The position numbers and the translations under genes were made by a program. Of a DNA stretch of 64,000 nt, positions 26,410-37,800 are shown piece by piece. Origin of the DNA: an uncultured Clostridium sp. (GTDB lineage: Bacteria; Bacillota; Clostridia; TANB77; CAG-508). The notes beneath the pieces were generated by a model. That model did no database searches. It was not told where the DNA came from and saw only the letters and a list, made by a program, of their open reading frames with translations. Location: the NCBI GenBank assembly GCA_947647595.1, contig CANSKZ010000002.1, positions 124,001 to 188,000 on the forward strand, read 5' to 3'. Numbering within the stretch: position 1 is the stretch's first letter; every line of letters begins with the position of its first letter.

Positions 26410-26910
26410 CTAAACTTCAAATACATACGCCACTTCATCATACATTCTATTTCCGATTTCAATTTTCTTTTCTGCAAACAGTTTTCCGCCCATTTTCTCA
26501 TAAAAAATTCTTGCAGAATCATTTTCCTTCAAACACCACAAAATAATTTTTGATTTTCCTTTTTGTTTTAAATCATTCAATGCATATTCTATCATCAACT
26601 TTCCGACACCTTTTCGCTTCCACTCTGGCTTCACATAAAGTGCACATATTTCAGCTTCGATTTCTTCGTATTCTTTGAAATATTCATTTTCTTCCACATA
26701 TCTACAAAATCCCAAAACTTCATCCTCTTCCTCTGCCACAATATAACCACTTATATCATAATCTTTTTTAAACTTCGCAATCTTCTCTTCTCGATTCATC
26801 GAATCTAAAAATTTATCATCAATAATTCCTCGATAGGCACTTTGCCAACCTCTTATTTTAATATCAACAATTTGCTCAATATCTTTTTCTTCTACTTTTC
26901 TAATTTGCAT
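26410..26910 (-). CDS. GNAT-family N-acetyltransferase
   Basis: 166 residues, GNAT fold: IRGWQSAYRGII at the start, ICALYVKPEWKRKGVGKLMIEY as the acetyl-CoA loop and LWCLKENDSARIFYEKMGGKLF at the end. Intact, with no in-frame CGG. It is the third GNAT in 3.8 kb. Acceptor unknown. It starts 10 bases below the S66 gene and ends 8 bases above the Nudix start, so an operon is likely. Confidence 0.83.
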   Translation of the reverse strand: MQIRKVEEKDIEQIVDIKIRGWQSAYRGIIDDKFLDSMNREEKIAKFKKDYDISGYIVAEEEDEVLGFCRYVEENEYFKEYEEIEAEICALYVKPEWKRKGVGKLMIEYALNDLKQKGKSKIILWCLKENDSARIFYEKMGGKLFAEKKIEIGNRMYDEVAYVFEV

Positions 26911-26920
26911 TTTTTTCTCC

Positions 26921-27952
26921 TTATTTCACAATCGCTTCTAACAATGTTATCTTCTTCTCTTCCACATCTAATTCACACTCAATTCCGTATGGCATAATTC
27001 CAATCGGGCAACTATGCCCAAAATTCACATTATACAAAACTGGCATATCTTCTCTTCCAAACTCCTTTAAAACAGCACGATATACGTCTTTATATTCTTC
27101 ATAAAATGCCTCTTCTCTTGGCTTCCCAACAATGATTCCTTTAGCAACCTTCAAAATTCCTTGTGCTCCCAAATTTCTTAAATAAAACGTTACCAAATCT
27201 GGAGTTGGTTTATCCTCGCTCGTTTCCAAAAAAATAATTTTGCCTTTCCATTCTTCTAGCTTTGGCCACACTTCTGTACCATTATAAATTGGAAAAGCAT
27301 CTAAACAACCTCCTAGCAATTTCCCCGTCACTTTTCCTTTGCCTTGAATTACTTCATAACCTTTTTCATCTTTTAATCTTGTTTTTTGTTTATTGCTATT
27401 TTCTTCACGCCATTCAATCCTCTCTTTTGTCCAATAATCACACTTTTTGATTTCATAATTTTCCTCTGCCTCAAACCACAATTTTCGAATGGCATTTTCT
27501 GTATAATCATACATATCCACGTATTCTGCAAAATCACACATCAAACATGGACCATAATAAGAAATGAGCCCTGCTTTATACATCATAAAATGATTGGCGG
27601 TTGTGTCTGAAAATCCTGTAAATATTTTAGGATTTTTTCGAATGATTTCATAATCAATATACGGTAACAAACGAATAGTATCATCTCCACCAATGGAACA
27701 AATGATAGCTTTTATGCTGGTATCTTTAAATGCATTCATCAAATCTTCTGCCCTTTTTTCAGGATGTTCATATAAATATTGCTCACCTTTCAAGGCGTTT
27801 GGCATGGCGACCACTTCCAAACCGAATTTTTCTTCTAATCTTTTTTTGCCCAATTCATACTTGTGAATGAATCGTTCATCTCCCAATCTTCCACTTGACA
27901 AACTCACAATTGCGACCTTGTCGTCTTTTCTTAATCTTTCTGGTTTTATCAT
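26921..27952 (-). CDS. S66-family LD-carboxypeptidase, MccF type
   Basis: 343 residues, longer than the S66 gene at 18.2 kb and closer to the MccF branch. Visible are DKVAIVSLSSGRLGDERF, SIGGDDTIRLLPYID (nucleophile region by family), FTGFSDTTANHFMMYKAGL with the Ser, TGKLLGGCLDAFPIYNGTEVW, IIFLETSED, and near the end NFGHSCPIGIMPYGI. MccF-type enzymes hydrolyse microcin C-like peptidyl nucleotides or L,D peptide bonds. Its start overlaps the stop of the upstream hypothetical gene by 4 bases. Confidence 0.82.
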   Translation of the reverse strand: MIKPERLRKDDKVAIVSLSSGRLGDERFIHKYELGKKRLEEKFGLEVVAMPNALKGEQYLYEHPEKRAEDLMNAFKDTSIKAIICSIGGDDTIRLLPYIDYEIIRKNPKIFTGFSDTTANHFMMYKAGLISYYGPCLMCDFAEYVDMYDYTENAIRKLWFEAEENYEIKKCDYWTKERIEWREENSNKQKTRLKDEKGYEVIQGKGKVTGKLLGGCLDAFPIYNGTEVWPKLEEWKGKIIFLETSEDKPTPDLVTFYLRNLGAQGILKVAKGIIVGKPREEAFYEEYKDVYRAVLKEFGREDMPVLYNVNFGHSCPIGIMPYGIECELDVEEKKITLLEAIVK

Positions 27953-28353
27953 CCTAACTCCTCCTTTAACTTCACTAAATTTTTCGACATTCCAATCACT
28001 TTCATCGGAATTTCTACCAGCTTATCATCTACTGCAACATAATTTTCAATTTCAACTTTGCTCAAATCCATCGCCTTTTCCAACTCTTTTACAACATAAT
28101 GAAGTTGCACACAATGTGGAGATTTGTCAACTGTCGCAAATATCAATTTTTTTACATTGGCTCTTGCTAGCATTCCCATTATCTTTGTAATCACCATATT
28201 CAAATGCTCTTTTTCCAAACAAACTTCATACAAATTGGGCGACATTTTCTTCAACGCTTCAAACACTTTTGGCTCCCTATCTGGCAAACAACTTCCCACA
28301 ATAATAATATTTTCTTCGATATCATAACAATTGGTTTTTAATAAATCTTTCAT
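27949..28353 (-). CDS. Conserved-looking cytoplasmic protein of unknown function
   Basis: 134 residues, no membrane helix. It contains three Cys-rich short stretches (TNCYDIEENI, GSCLPDRE, YEVCLEKEH, SPHCVQLHY) and the alternating pattern of a small alpha/beta protein. I do not recognise a family. The start lies 27 bases after the HAD gene stop; the end overlaps the S66 start by 4 bases. It is therefore cotranscribed with S66 and may work with it or with the preceding HAD phosphatase. The Cys residues could hold a metal, but the spacing is not a standard cluster motif. Confidence 0.65.
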   Translation of the reverse strand: MKDLLKTNCYDIEENIIIVGSCLPDREPKVFEALKKMSPNLYEVCLEKEHLNMVITKIMGMLARANVKKLIFATVDKSPHCVQLHYVVKELEKAMDLSKVEIENYVAVDDKLVEIPMKVIGMSKNLVKLKEELG

Positions 28354-28380
28354 AAAACTGCTCCTTCTATCTCCTTGATT

Positions 28381-28968
28381 CTATCCATTTTCCCCACACT
28401 CTTTCACGACATAACGATACACTTCTCCCCAATTGCTCACTTCTTTCAAATATTCATTTTCTTCCAAATTCCAACCACGGATTCCTCGAAAATATAAAGT
28501 TTTAATTTGATTTTCCGCCATTGTCTGGCAAGTAGTAGGCTTGTCGTCAATCATAAGCGAAATATTTTCTGCTTGACAAACTGCTAACTTTTCACGTTTT
28601 TTCCAATAGCATTTGTCAACCTTAATATTTTCCTTTTTAAACTTCTCTGTAATAATATCCACCGTGTTTTCCTCATCTTTTCCCCTTGCTGAAATTAAAA
28701 TTAATTCGTGTCCCATTTCCTTCAATTTTTGCAATACATATTTGGCACCAGGCATAATTGATGCCTCAGCGGAAACTTTTTGAAAATCCTCATTTAAAAA
28801 TCTCTTTTTTTCCTCTTCTGTCCAATCATATCGATCTTGCACACGAAATTCATTCGGATGAATCTTTCCGTTGCCTCTACATTTTTCCATATCAAAAAGT
28901 TCCGCAGCTGTTAGTAAACCTTTTTCATAATCTATAATCACGCCATCTACATCAATTCCAATTTTCAT
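28381..28968 (-). CDS. HAD-family 5'-nucleotidase-like phosphatase
   Basis: 195 residues. HAD motif I is IGIDVDGVIIDY (DxD), motif II LILISARG, and motif III/IV KKREKLAVCQAENISLMIDDKPTTC with the two Asp. This resembles the small deoxyribonucleotidase/NT5C group that dephosphorylates nucleotides. It is directly followed by another HAD gene upstream (one base between them) and lies amid salvage and repair enzymes, which fits nucleotide housekeeping. The exact substrate remains open. Confidence 0.82.
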   Translation of the reverse strand: MKIGIDVDGVIIDYEKGLLTAAELFDMEKCRGNGKIHPNEFRVQDRYDWTEEEKKRFLNEDFQKVSAEASIMPGAKYVLQKLKEMGHELILISARGKDEENTVDIITEKFKKENIKVDKCYWKKREKLAVCQAENISLMIDDKPTTCQTMAENQIKTLYFRGIRGWNLEENEYLKEVSNWGEVYRYVVKECGENG

Positions 28969-29574
28969 TTATAAAATTTTCCTTTCTCTCAATTCTCTTT
29001 CTAAATCTTCCGCACTTTGAAAAACAATTCCGTCAATCCCACTTTTTCTAGCCATTGCAACATTTTCTTTTGAATCGTCAATAAAAATAGTTTCTTCAGA
29101 CTTTATCTTTAAATCTTTCAAAATATAATCAAAACAACCTTCATCTGTTTTAAGCAAACCATAATCATATGAAAAATACTGATGCTCAAAAATATTCAAT
29201 TCCGCATTATTTTCTAAAATAAATTCTACCCATTCTCTCATATGATCCGATAATAAAATCAAATGATATTGCTTTTTCAACTTTTTAACAATTTCCATTG
29301 TTCCTTTCACCGCAATATTCAACCCTTGCCTAATCCACTTTTTCAAGGTTTCTTTATCAAAATTCCAATCCGTACCTTCTAATAATTTCTCTACATATTC
29401 ATCTTCCGAATATTTCCCTCGCATTGCATCTAAAAATACATCCAATGTTTCCGATTTTCTCTCTAAAAACATCTCTCCTGCTATGTTTGTATTCTGTTCT
29501 ATTAGTTTTACTACCTCTAAATGAAATCCCGAAATAATTACTTCTGACAAATCAAAAATTATATTTTTAATCAT
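28969..29574 (-). CDS. HAD-family hydrolase, subfamily IA
   Basis: 202 residues from the ATG at 29572-29574 (GGGAG site). It has IIFDLSEVIISGF (motif I; the second Asp is replaced by Ser, as in epoxide-hydrolase-N/YihX-like members), LILLSDHM (motif II), FSYDYGLLK, and IFIDDSKENVAMARK (motif IV). Subfamily IA members are phosphatases or dehalogenases of small metabolites. Ser in place of the second motif I Asp may alter catalysis. Start and end abut neighbouring genes, indicating one transcript with the HD protein. Confidence 0.78.
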   Translation of the reverse strand: MIKNIIFDLSEVIISGFHLEVVKLIEQNTNIAGEMFLERKSETLDVFLDAMRGKYSEDEYVEKLLEGTDWNFDKETLKKWIRQGLNIAVKGTMEIVKKLKKQYHLILLSDHMREWVEFILENNAELNIFEHQYFSYDYGLLKTDEGCFDYILKDLKIKSEETIFIDDSKENVAMARKSGIDGIVFQSAEDLERELRERKIL

Positions 29575-29575
29575 T

Positions 29576-30211
29576 TTATTCTCCCATTTCATACTTCTTC
29601 AAATTTTCTATATAAGGTGCAATTGTATCATCATTAATAGCTTCTGGCTTCAAATCACAAAATTGCATAATCTGTTTTTCAATTGCCAAAGAACATTCAA
29701 TCAAACGATTTGCTTTTTTCTCATCCGACCAAACTGATAACGGCTTATTTTTATATCTCACCTTAGCATCTTCTAATCTTTCCTTAATTCCAACCACGCC
29801 ATTTGGCGCAACTCTTTGGTCACAATACGCACAAATTTTTCTTTCATAGGATTTCGACTCCAAAGTTTCTTCATTTTTTCTTGACCTTTTTCCGTCCAAA
29901 ATTGTCATCTCTTTTTCACTCAATCCCTCTAATTTTCCAATTTCCAAATTTAGTTCATGGTCATTTGTACCATATTTTTCAAAATATTTTTTTCTCAGTT
30001 TCAAAAAACCTTCATCCTTCGAAAAATCCTCTGGAATCTTCAAAATGTTTCCTACATCATGTAATAACGAAACTCGAATAATGGCTCTTTCATCAATTTC
30101 AGGACCACTCCAATTATCCATTATCAACATCGCACAACTCGCAACTCTAAGCATATGCAATTGCAAATTTTCGGGTAAGTGATATTTTTGATAAATCTTC
30201 AAAATATTCAT
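29576..30211 (-). CDS. HD-domain phosphohydrolase
   Basis: About 211 residues. LHMLRVASCAMLI provides the first metal His and VSLLHDVGNILKIP the HD pair; KICAYCDQRVAP follows. HD proteins hydrolyse nucleotides or cyclic nucleotides. The ATG at 30209-30211 and a TTG six bases before it are both possible; the TTG is 5 bases and the ATG 11 bases from the AAGGAG site. It heads the run of minus-strand small-enzyme genes that ends at 18.2 kb. A weak TATAGT lies at about 30239-30245 as a promoter element; no clear -35. Confidence 0.72.
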   Translation of the reverse strand: MNILKIYQKYHLPENLQLHMLRVASCAMLIMDNWSGPEIDERAIIRVSLLHDVGNILKIPEDFSKDEGFLKLRKKYFEKYGTNDHELNLEIGKLEGLSEKEMTILDGKRSRKNEETLESKSYERKICAYCDQRVAPNGVVGIKERLEDAKVRYKNKPLSVWSDEKKANRLIECSLAIEKQIMQFCDLKPEAINDDTIAPYIENLKKYEMGE

Positions 30212-30279
30212 CTTCAACTTTTCTCCTTTTTATTAAGTTTACTATATCATATTTTTTCTTGCATTAAAAGTATTTTTTA

Positions 30280-30310
30280 TACAAAAAAGCATCTCAAAAT
30301 GAGATGCTTT
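30280..30310 (-). terminator. Terminator of the rpoB-rpoC operon
   Basis: Perfect stem AAAGCATCTCA (30286-30296) with 30300-30310, a three-base loop and TTTTTTG on the minus strand. Confidence 0.85.
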
Positions 30311-30314
30311 ACTT

Positions 30315-31013
30315 TTATTTTTTTATGGTCAACTTTAAGCTTTTTTCTAACTCGCTATATTTATCCATTACTGTTATCGTAACTGTTCCAGGTGCTACAC
30401 CTGTTACAATTCCGTTAGAATTAACTGTTGCAATTGATTCATCGCTAGATTCATATTTTAAAGTGTCAATACTTGCATCCGAAGGTTTTGCAACTAATTT
30501 CATCTGCAATGATTTCCCAACTTTAACAGTAGAATTGGTTGTTGTAAACGTCATAGAAGTAATTGGAATAATCGCACGCAAATCGATAGTCGTTTGCAAA
30601 TCGCCTTTTTTAGCAGTAATCGTCGCCTTTCCAACAGAAACTGGAACTGCTTTCCCATCTTTAATTTTGATAATGTCTTCATTTGATGAAGATAATTCAA
30701 CTTCCCCACCGTCTACTATTTCATCATTTATCAATACTGATAACTCCGAACTTTCTTTATCTTTCAAAGATAGATATTTCTTTTCTGACAAAATTTCTAT
30801 TTTGTCTTCCTGCTTTTTCACCGTTTCTTCTTCAGATACGGTATTTGCTTCAATTTTTACAAGAGAATATCCGCCAATTTTACCTTTATTTAATATAATA
30901 TATAAAGCTAATCCCGCAAGAATCACAAATATAATAATTGAAATTGGTAATATTCTTGGAGCTCCTCTCCTTTTTTGATTATTCTCCATTTTACTACTTC
31001 TTTGTTTCGCCAT
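30315..31013 (-). CDS. Membrane-anchored protein with bacterial Ig-like (Big_2) domains
   Basis: 232 residues: cytoplasmic Arg/Lys-rich start (1-22), a membrane helix (about 23-43), a linker, then two Big_2-like domains. The last is typical, ITSMTFTTTNSTVKVGKSL..., then YESSDESIATVNSNGIVTGV and APGTVTITV. Big_2 domains are structural, often in cell-surface adhesins. Its start is 14 bases after the rpoC stop, and the terminator after it ends the transcript, so it appears to be expressed with RNA polymerase. Why a surface protein shares that operon is unclear. Confidence 0.8.
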   Translation of the reverse strand: MAKQRSSKMENNQKRRGAPRILPISIIIFVILAGLALYIILNKGKIGGYSLVKIEANTVSEEETVKKQEDKIEILSEKKYLSLKDKESSELSVLINDEIVDGGEVELSSSNEDIIKIKDGKAVPVSVGKATITAKKGDLQTTIDLRAIIPITSMTFTTTNSTVKVGKSLQMKLVAKPSDASIDTLKYESSDESIATVNSNGIVTGVAPGTVTITVMDKYSELEKSLKLTIKK

Positions 31014-31026
31014 ATTTACTCCTCAC

Positions 31027-34000
31027 CTATTCTTCCGTTTCTACTTCTTCTACTTCGACTTTCTCTTCTGAATCTTCGATTTCATCTGCTTCTTCTAATT
31101 CTTCTTCAATTGCAATTTTTGTTTTCGTATTGATTTCAATATCTTGATACGTTTTAAGTCCCGTACCTGTTGGAATCAATTTACCAAGAATTACATTTTC
31201 TTTTAATCCTAATAATGGATCTATTTTACCTTTAATCGCTGCTTCTGTCAATACCTTCGTTGTCTCTTGGAAAGATGCTGCTGATAAGAAACTTTCTGTT
31301 GCAAGTGATGCTTTTGTAATACCAAGCAATGCTCTTTTTCCTGTTGCAGGTCTTTTTCCTTCTTCTTCCATTTTCTTGTTAATCTCTTCAAATTCAAGAG
31401 AATCCACAAGAGAAGCACCATATAATTCAGTATCTCCTGGATCTTCTACTCTTATCTTCTTAAGCATTTGTCTTGCAATAACTTCAATGTGTTTATCGTT
31501 AATATCAACACCTTGATTTCGATAAACTTTTTGAACTTCCGCAATAATATATTTATAAACACCTTCTGCTCCTTTAATCACAAGCAATTCATTTGGATTA
31601 ATCGAACCTTCTGTCAATGGGTCACCTGCTTCTACTTCTTGACCGTCTTTTACTTTCAATTTAGAACCAAAGCTGATAGCATATTTTTTACTATTGTCTT
31701 TTGAGGTTACAACAACTTCTTTTCTCTTCTTCTCATCATTAATCTTAACTTTACCAGCAATTTCAGAAATTACAGCAACACCCTTAGGATTTCTAGCTTC
31801 AAACAATTCTTCAACCCTAGGAAGACCTTGTGTAATATCACCTCCAGCAACACCACCTGTATGGAACGTTCTCATTGTAAGCTGTGTACCTGGCTCACCA
31901 ATTGATTGAGCAGCAATAATACCAACAGATTCTCCTTTGTTAACGATTTTTCTTGTTGCCAATCCCATACCATAACACTTACTACAAGCACCATGTTTAC
32001 ACTTACATCCTAAAATTGAACGAACTCCAACCTTTGTAATGCCAGCATTTACAATTTGCTTAGCCATAGCTTCGGTAATCATCGTATTGTTATCTACAAT
32101 TAAATCACCTGTTTCTGGATTCTTTAAATCTTCTAATACAAATCGACCAACAAGTCTTTCTTCTAAGCCTTCAATAATTTGGTTTCCGTCTTTAATATCT
32201 TCCAATATAATGCCATCATGCGAACCACAATCTTCTTCTATAATAATAATATCTTGTGAAACGTCAACCAATCTTCTTGTCAAGTATCCTGAATCGGCTG
32301 TTCTTAAAGCTGTATCTGCCAAACCTTTTCTTGCACCATGAGAAGAAATGAAATATTCCAAAGCATCCAATCCTTCACGGAAACAAGATTTGATTGGAAT
32401 TTCAACCGCTTTACCTGATGTATTTGCCATCAATCCACGCATACCAGCAATTTGTCTCAACTGATTCATATTACCACGGGCTCCAGATTGCGCCATCATG
32501 TAAATTGGGTTAAGCTCATCAAAATTCTCTTTCATAGCTTGCGTAACATCATCTGTTGCCTTTTCCCATACTTTAATGATTGCTTCATAACGTTCGTCAT
32601 TTGTAATCATACCTCTTTGATATTGTTTGAAAATTCTTCCAACATCTTCATCCGCTTTTGCTAAAATATCCTTTTTCGCTTCTGGAACAGCAACGTCAAT
32701 AACCGACACCGTAATTGCACCTTTGGTTGAATATTTATAGCCAGTTGCTTTAATGTAATCTAATACATCAGCTGTTTCCGACAAACCATGAACATTAATA
32801 CATTTTGAAACAATGGTTCCCAAATTCTTTTTAATAACTGGGAAATTGATTTCTAAATCAAATTCATTTTCTGGGTCATTTCTATCCACAAATCCCAAAT
32901 CTTGTGGAATTCCTTGATTGTAAATCAAACGACCAATCGTTGTTTCAATCGTTTTACTACGAACATTTCCCTCTTCATCTTCTTTAAATCTTCTAACTTT
33001 AATTTTACAATGTAAACCAACATCACCATTTTGATAAGCAAGCATCGCTTCATCTTCATCTTTGAAATACATGCCTTCGCCTTTTTCACCATCAATTTGA
33101 ACCGTTAAATAGTAAGCACCTAAAATCATATCTTGTGTTGGAACTGTAACTGGTTTTCCATCTTGTGGTTTTAATAGGTTATTAACCGATAACATTAAGA
33201 ATCTTGCTTCTGCAATTGCTTCTGGTGTTAGTGGAACGTGAACCGCCATTTGGTCACCGTCAAAGTCAGCGTTGAAAGCAGTACAAACAAGTGGATGAAG
33301 TTTAATTGCTCTACCTTCTACCAAAATTGGTTGGAAAGCTTGAATACCAAGTCTATGAAGCGTTGGCGCACGGTTTAACATAACTGGATGATCTTGAATT
33401 ACTTCTTCCAAAATATCCCAGATTTCAGCCTTTTGCTTCTCCACCATTCTTTTTGCATTTTTGATATTATGTGCAATTCCACGTCCTACCAATTCTCTCA
33501 TAACAAATGGCTTGAACAATTCAACTGCCATCTCTTTTGGAAGTCCACATTGATAAATTTTAAGTTCTGGACCAACCACAATAACAGAACGCCCAGAATA
33601 GTCAACCCTCTTACCAAGCAAGTTTTGACGGAAACGTCCTTGCTTTCCTTTTAACATATCAGACAAGGATTTCAAAGCTCTATTTCCAGCTCCTGTAACT
33701 GGTCTTCCACGTCTACCATTGTCAATTAAAGCATCCACTGATTCTTGTAACATACGTTTTTCATTTCTAACAATAATCTCTGGTGCCCCTAATTCCAATA
33801 ATCTTTTTAAACGATTATTTCTATTGATAACACGACGATATAAATCATTCAAATCAGAAGTAGCAAATCGACCACCATCTAATTGAACCATTGGTCTTAT
33901 TTCTGGTGGAATAACTGGCACAACATTCATAACCATCCATTCTGGCTTATTTCCAGACATTCTGAAAGATTCAACTGTGTCCAATCTTTTTACCAATTTT

Positions 34001-34614
34001 GCCTTTTTTTGCTCACTTGCTTTTCCAATTTCTTTTTTCAATTTTTCAGACAATTTGTCAATATCAATTTCTTTTAACAATTTTTGGATTGCCTCTGCTC
34101 CCATTTCTGCTTTAAAAGAACCTCTGCCAAATTTTTCTTCTGTCTCATGAAATTCCTTTTCATTGATTACTTGATATTTTTGCAAATCACTGGTTCCTTT
34201 ATCCGTTACGATATAGGAAGAAAAATAAATGACTTTTTCCAAACTTCTTGGTGAAATATCAAGTAGCAAAGCAACTCTACTTGGAATTCCTTTAAAATAC
34301 CAAATATGAGCCACTGGAGCAGCCAGTTCAATATGCCCCATTCTCTCTCTTCTTACCTTTGAAGTTGTAACCTCAACACCACAACGGTCACAGACAATTC
34401 CTTTATATCTTACTCTTTTATATTTTCCACAATGACATTCCCAGTCTTTGGTTGGACCAAATATTTTCTCACAAAATAGTCCATCTTTTTCTGGTTTTAG
34501 TGTTCTATAATTGATTGTTTCTGGTTTTTTTACTTCACCATGTGACCATTCTCTGACTTTATCATCTGAAGCCAAACCAATTTTCAATTTATTAAAAACT
34601 TCTAATTCTTCCAA
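31027..34614 (-). CDS. rpoC: RNA polymerase beta' subunit
   Basis: 1195 residues, the usual Firmicute length without large lineage insertions. Zinc-ribbon ([16 protein letters not shown]), catalytic [12 protein letters not shown], bridge/trigger helix region and the second zinc site ([16 protein letters not shown]) are visible. The start is a TTG at 34612-34614 behind GAGGGGG. It lies 201 bases after rpoB, longer than usual, with no gene in the gap. In about 1,200 codons I found no in-frame CGG, though CGG occurs many times in the other two frames. Confidence 0.98.
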   Translation of the reverse strand: MEELEVFNKLKIGLASDDKVREWSHGEVKKPETINYRTLKPEKDGLFCEKIFGPTKDWECHCGKYKRVRYKGIVCDRCGVEVTTSKVRRERMGHIELAAPVAHIWYFKGIPSRVALLLDISPRSLEKVIYFSSYIVTDKGTSDLQKYQVINEKEFHETEEKFGRGSFKAEMGAEAIQKLLKEIDIDKLSEKLKKEIGKASEQKKAKLVKRLDTVESFRMSGNKPEWMVMNVVPVIPPEIRPMVQLDGGRFATSDLNDLYRRVINRNNRLKRLLELGAPEIIVRNEKRMLQESVDALIDNGRRGRPVTGAGNRALKSLSDMLKGKQGRFRQNLLGKRVDYSGRSVIVVGPELKIYQCGLPKEMAVELFKPFVMRELVGRGIAHNIKNAKRMVEKQKAEIWDILEEVIQDHPVMLNRAPTLHRLGIQAFQPILVEGRAIKLHPLVCTAFNADFDGDQMAVHVPLTPEAIAEARFLMLSVNNLLKPQDGKPVTVPTQDMILGAYYLTVQIDGEKGEGMYFKDEDEAMLAYQNGDVGLHCKIKVRRFKEDEEGNVRSKTIETTIGRLIYNQGIPQDLGFVDRNDPENEFDLEINFPVIKKNLGTIVSKCINVHGLSETADVLDYIKATGYKYSTKGAITVSVIDVAVPEAKKDILAKADEDVGRIFKQYQRGMITNDERYEAIIKVWEKATDDVTQAMKENFDELNPIYMMAQSGARGNMNQLRQIAGMRGLMANTSGKAVEIPIKSCFREGLDALEYFISSHGARKGLADTALRTADSGYLTRRLVDVSQDIIIIEEDCGSHDGIILEDIKDGNQIIEGLEERLVGRFVLEDLKNPETGDLIVDNNTMITEAMAKQIVNAGITKVGVRSILGCKCKHGACSKCYGMGLATRKIVNKGESVGIIAAQSIGEPGTQLTMRTFHTGGVAGGDITQGLPRVEELFEARNPKGVAVISEIAGKVKINDEKKRKEVVVTSKDNSKKYAISFGSKLKVKDGQEVEAGDPLTEGSINPNELLVIKGAEGVYKYIIAEVQKVYRNQGVDINDKHIEVIARQMLKKIRVEDPGDTELYGASLVDSLEFEEINKKMEEEGKRPATGKRALLGITKASLATESFLSAASFQETTKVLTEAAIKGKIDPLLGLKENVILGKLIPTGTGLKTYQDIEINTKTKIAIEEELEEADEIEDSEEKVEVEEVETEE

Positions 34615-34815
34615 TTCCTAGCCCCCTCTAAATATTTTTGGGTTTTTACAATGTATTTTTGCTTAGAATATCCACCGCTGTACAGTTTTTCTGTCATTCA
34701 AACATCCATCATTGTAATATTTAATTAACTTTATTTTTGATTTTCACTTAATTTATCTTCTTGTGATTTGGAATTCACATACACTTGATGTCTACGAAAA
34801 GCTTCTTTCTTCCAA

Positions 34816-37800
34816 TTACTCTTCCGTTTCTTTATCCAAATCCTTAAAAATTTCTTCATCTGGAATGTCTTCATCTAAGATATTTTCATAGAATTCGTCT
34901 TCTGCTTCTTCTGCTATATCGCTTTCATCTTCTAATTCGTCATCCATTTCATCCTCTAGTTCATCCGCATCTAAATCTGTTAAATCGTCATCTGATAATT
35001 CCTCATCGCTGATAACAATATCATCTTCCAATTCAACTTCACCTTCTTCGGCATTTTCTTTGATTTCGATTTCTTCATCTTTATCACTATATAATGTAAC
35101 ATCCAATCCCAAAGATTGTAACTCTTTAATCAATACCTTAAATGATTCTGGAATACCTGGAGCAGGAATGTTTTCACCTTTTACAATTGCTTCATATGTT
35201 TTTACCCTACCCACAACATCATCTGACTTCATCGTCAAAATTTCTTGTAATGTATAGGCTGCACCATATGCTTCCAATGCCCAAACTTCCATCTCTCCAA
35301 AACGTTGTCCACCAAATTGTGCTTTACCTCCAAGAGGTTGTTGCGTAACAAGTGAGTATGGACCAGTTGAACGAGCATGAATTTTGTCATCAACCAAATG
35401 GTGAAGTTTAAGCATATACATAACACCAACCGTAATTGGGTGGTCAAACGGATCACCAGTTCTTCCATCATATAAAATAGTTTTTCCGCTTGTCTCCAAG
35501 CCTGCCATTTCAAGCATATCTTCAATATCTTGTTCTGTTGCACCGTCAAATACTGGCGTTGCCATTTTCCAACCTAACATTCTTGCTGCAGCACCTAAAT
35601 GAACTTCAAGCACCTGTCCTAAGTTCATACGAGAAGGTACACCAAGTGGGTTAAGTACAACATCAACTGGTGTTCCATCTGGTAAGAATGGCATATCTTC
35701 CACTGGCAATATTCTAGAAATAACACCTTTATTTCCGTGACGTCCAGCCATTTTATCACCAACTGATATTTTTCTTTTTTGTGCAATATAAACACGAATA
35801 ATTTGGTTCACACCAGGTCCTAATTCATCTGAATTTTCTCTGGTAAATACTTTCACGTCAACAATTGTTCCAGCTTCTCCGTGAGGTACACGAAGCGAAG
35901 TATCTCTAACTTCTCTCGCCTTTTCTCCGAAAATAGCACGAAGCAATCTTTCTTCCGCTGTTAGCTCTGTTTCACCTTTTGGCGTTACTTTACCAACCAA
36001 AATATCACCAGGTCCAACTTCTGCACCAATGCGAATAATTCCGTCTTCATTCAAATCTCTTAAAGCATCTTCACCAACATTTGGAATGTCTCTTGTGATT
36101 TCTTCTGGTCCTAATTTTGTGTCACGACATTCGCAGTCATAATCTTCTATGTGAATCGATGTTAAAACATCTTCTTTTACTAAATTTTCTGATAACAAGA
36201 TAGCATCCTCGTAGTTATAACCTTCCCATGTCGTAAATGCAATTAGTAAGTTTTTACCTAAAGCCATTTCTCCTTTATCTGTTGCAGGTCCGTCAGCAAT
36301 GACATCTCCTCTTTTTACAACTTCACCTTCTCTGACAATTGGTCTTTGGTTAATACAAGTTGCTCCATTCGTTCTCTTGAATTTTCTTAAAACGTACGTT
36401 CTCAATTTTCCTGATTCTTCTTTGATAACAATTTCATCACCAACAACTTTTTGAACCACACCATTATCTTCTGCAATAACAACAACTCCAGAATCTTTGG
36501 CAGCTTTATATTCAATACCCGTTCCAACCATTGGAGAATCCGTAATCATCAGTGGAACTGCTTGACGTTGCATGTTTGCACCCATCAAAGCACGGTTTGC
36601 ATCATCGTGTTCTAAGAAAGGTATCATCGCAGCACCAACCGATACTAATTGCTTTGGTGAAATATCAAGATAATCCACTCTATTTTTCTCAATTTCTTTG
36701 ATTTCTTCACGTTCTCTAACACGAATTCTTGGATTCGTCAAACAATTATTTTCGTCAACTGGTTCAGAAGCTTGGGCAATAATGAAATTATCTTCCTCAT
36801 CTGCTGTCATATATTCTACTTCATCCGTTACTTTTCCAGTTTCTTTGTCAACTTTTCGATAAGGTGTTTCAATAAATCCATAATCATTAATAATCGCAAA
36901 TGTTGAAAGTGCTGAAATAAGTCCAATATTGGGTCCTTCTGGTGATTCGATTGGACATAATCTTCCATAGTGCGTATAATGAATGTCACGAACCTCGAAA
37001 CCAGCTCTTTCTCTAGATAAACCACCAGGTCCTAAAGCTGAAATTCTTCTTTTATGTGTCAATTCAGAAAGCGGATTGGTTTGATCCATGAATTGTGATA
37101 ATTGAGAACTTCCAAAGAATTCTCTAATTGATGAGGTAATTGGTTTTGTATTAATCAAACTTTGTGGTGTTACGACATCTAAATCTTGAAGTGTCATTCT
37201 TTCACGAACCACTCTTTCTAATCTTGTCAAACCAATTCTAAATTGATTTTGCAATAGTTCTCCAACGCATCTGATACGTCTATTTCCTAAATGGTCAATA
37301 TCATCAATTTTTCCCAATCTTGGTTTTTCTGGTGATGATATATAAGTATTGTATTCTAAGTTTAATAAATAGTTTACAGAAGCTAAAATATCTTCTGTCA
37401 CCACATGCTTTGGAATTAATTCTTCGATTCTTTCTTCAATAGCTTTTTTCAATTCTTTATCATCTTTAGCATTTTCCAAAATATTTTTCAAAATTTCATA
37501 ATTTACGTCTACTTTTATTTTCAACTCATCTGCGATTTCAGGATTGATAAAAGCTTTAATGTCAACAACGCCATTTCCAATAACTTTCGCTTTTTTATCT
37601 TCAATTTTGACAAATACACTATTGATACCAGCATTTTGAATTTCACGTGCAACTTCTCTTGAAATCACTTCATCTTTTTCTACAAAAACTTCTCCTGTTT
37701 CAGGATTTGCAATTGTTTCATAAGCAATATGATTGGCAATTCTATCAGCCAAACATAACTTTTTGTTAAATTTATAACGACCAACTTTTGATAAATCATA

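Noticed and set aside
34730..34815. Small gene between rpoB and rpoC
   Set aside because: About 30 codons are open (ending DKLSENQK) but there is no good start or ribosome site; treated as leader sequence.
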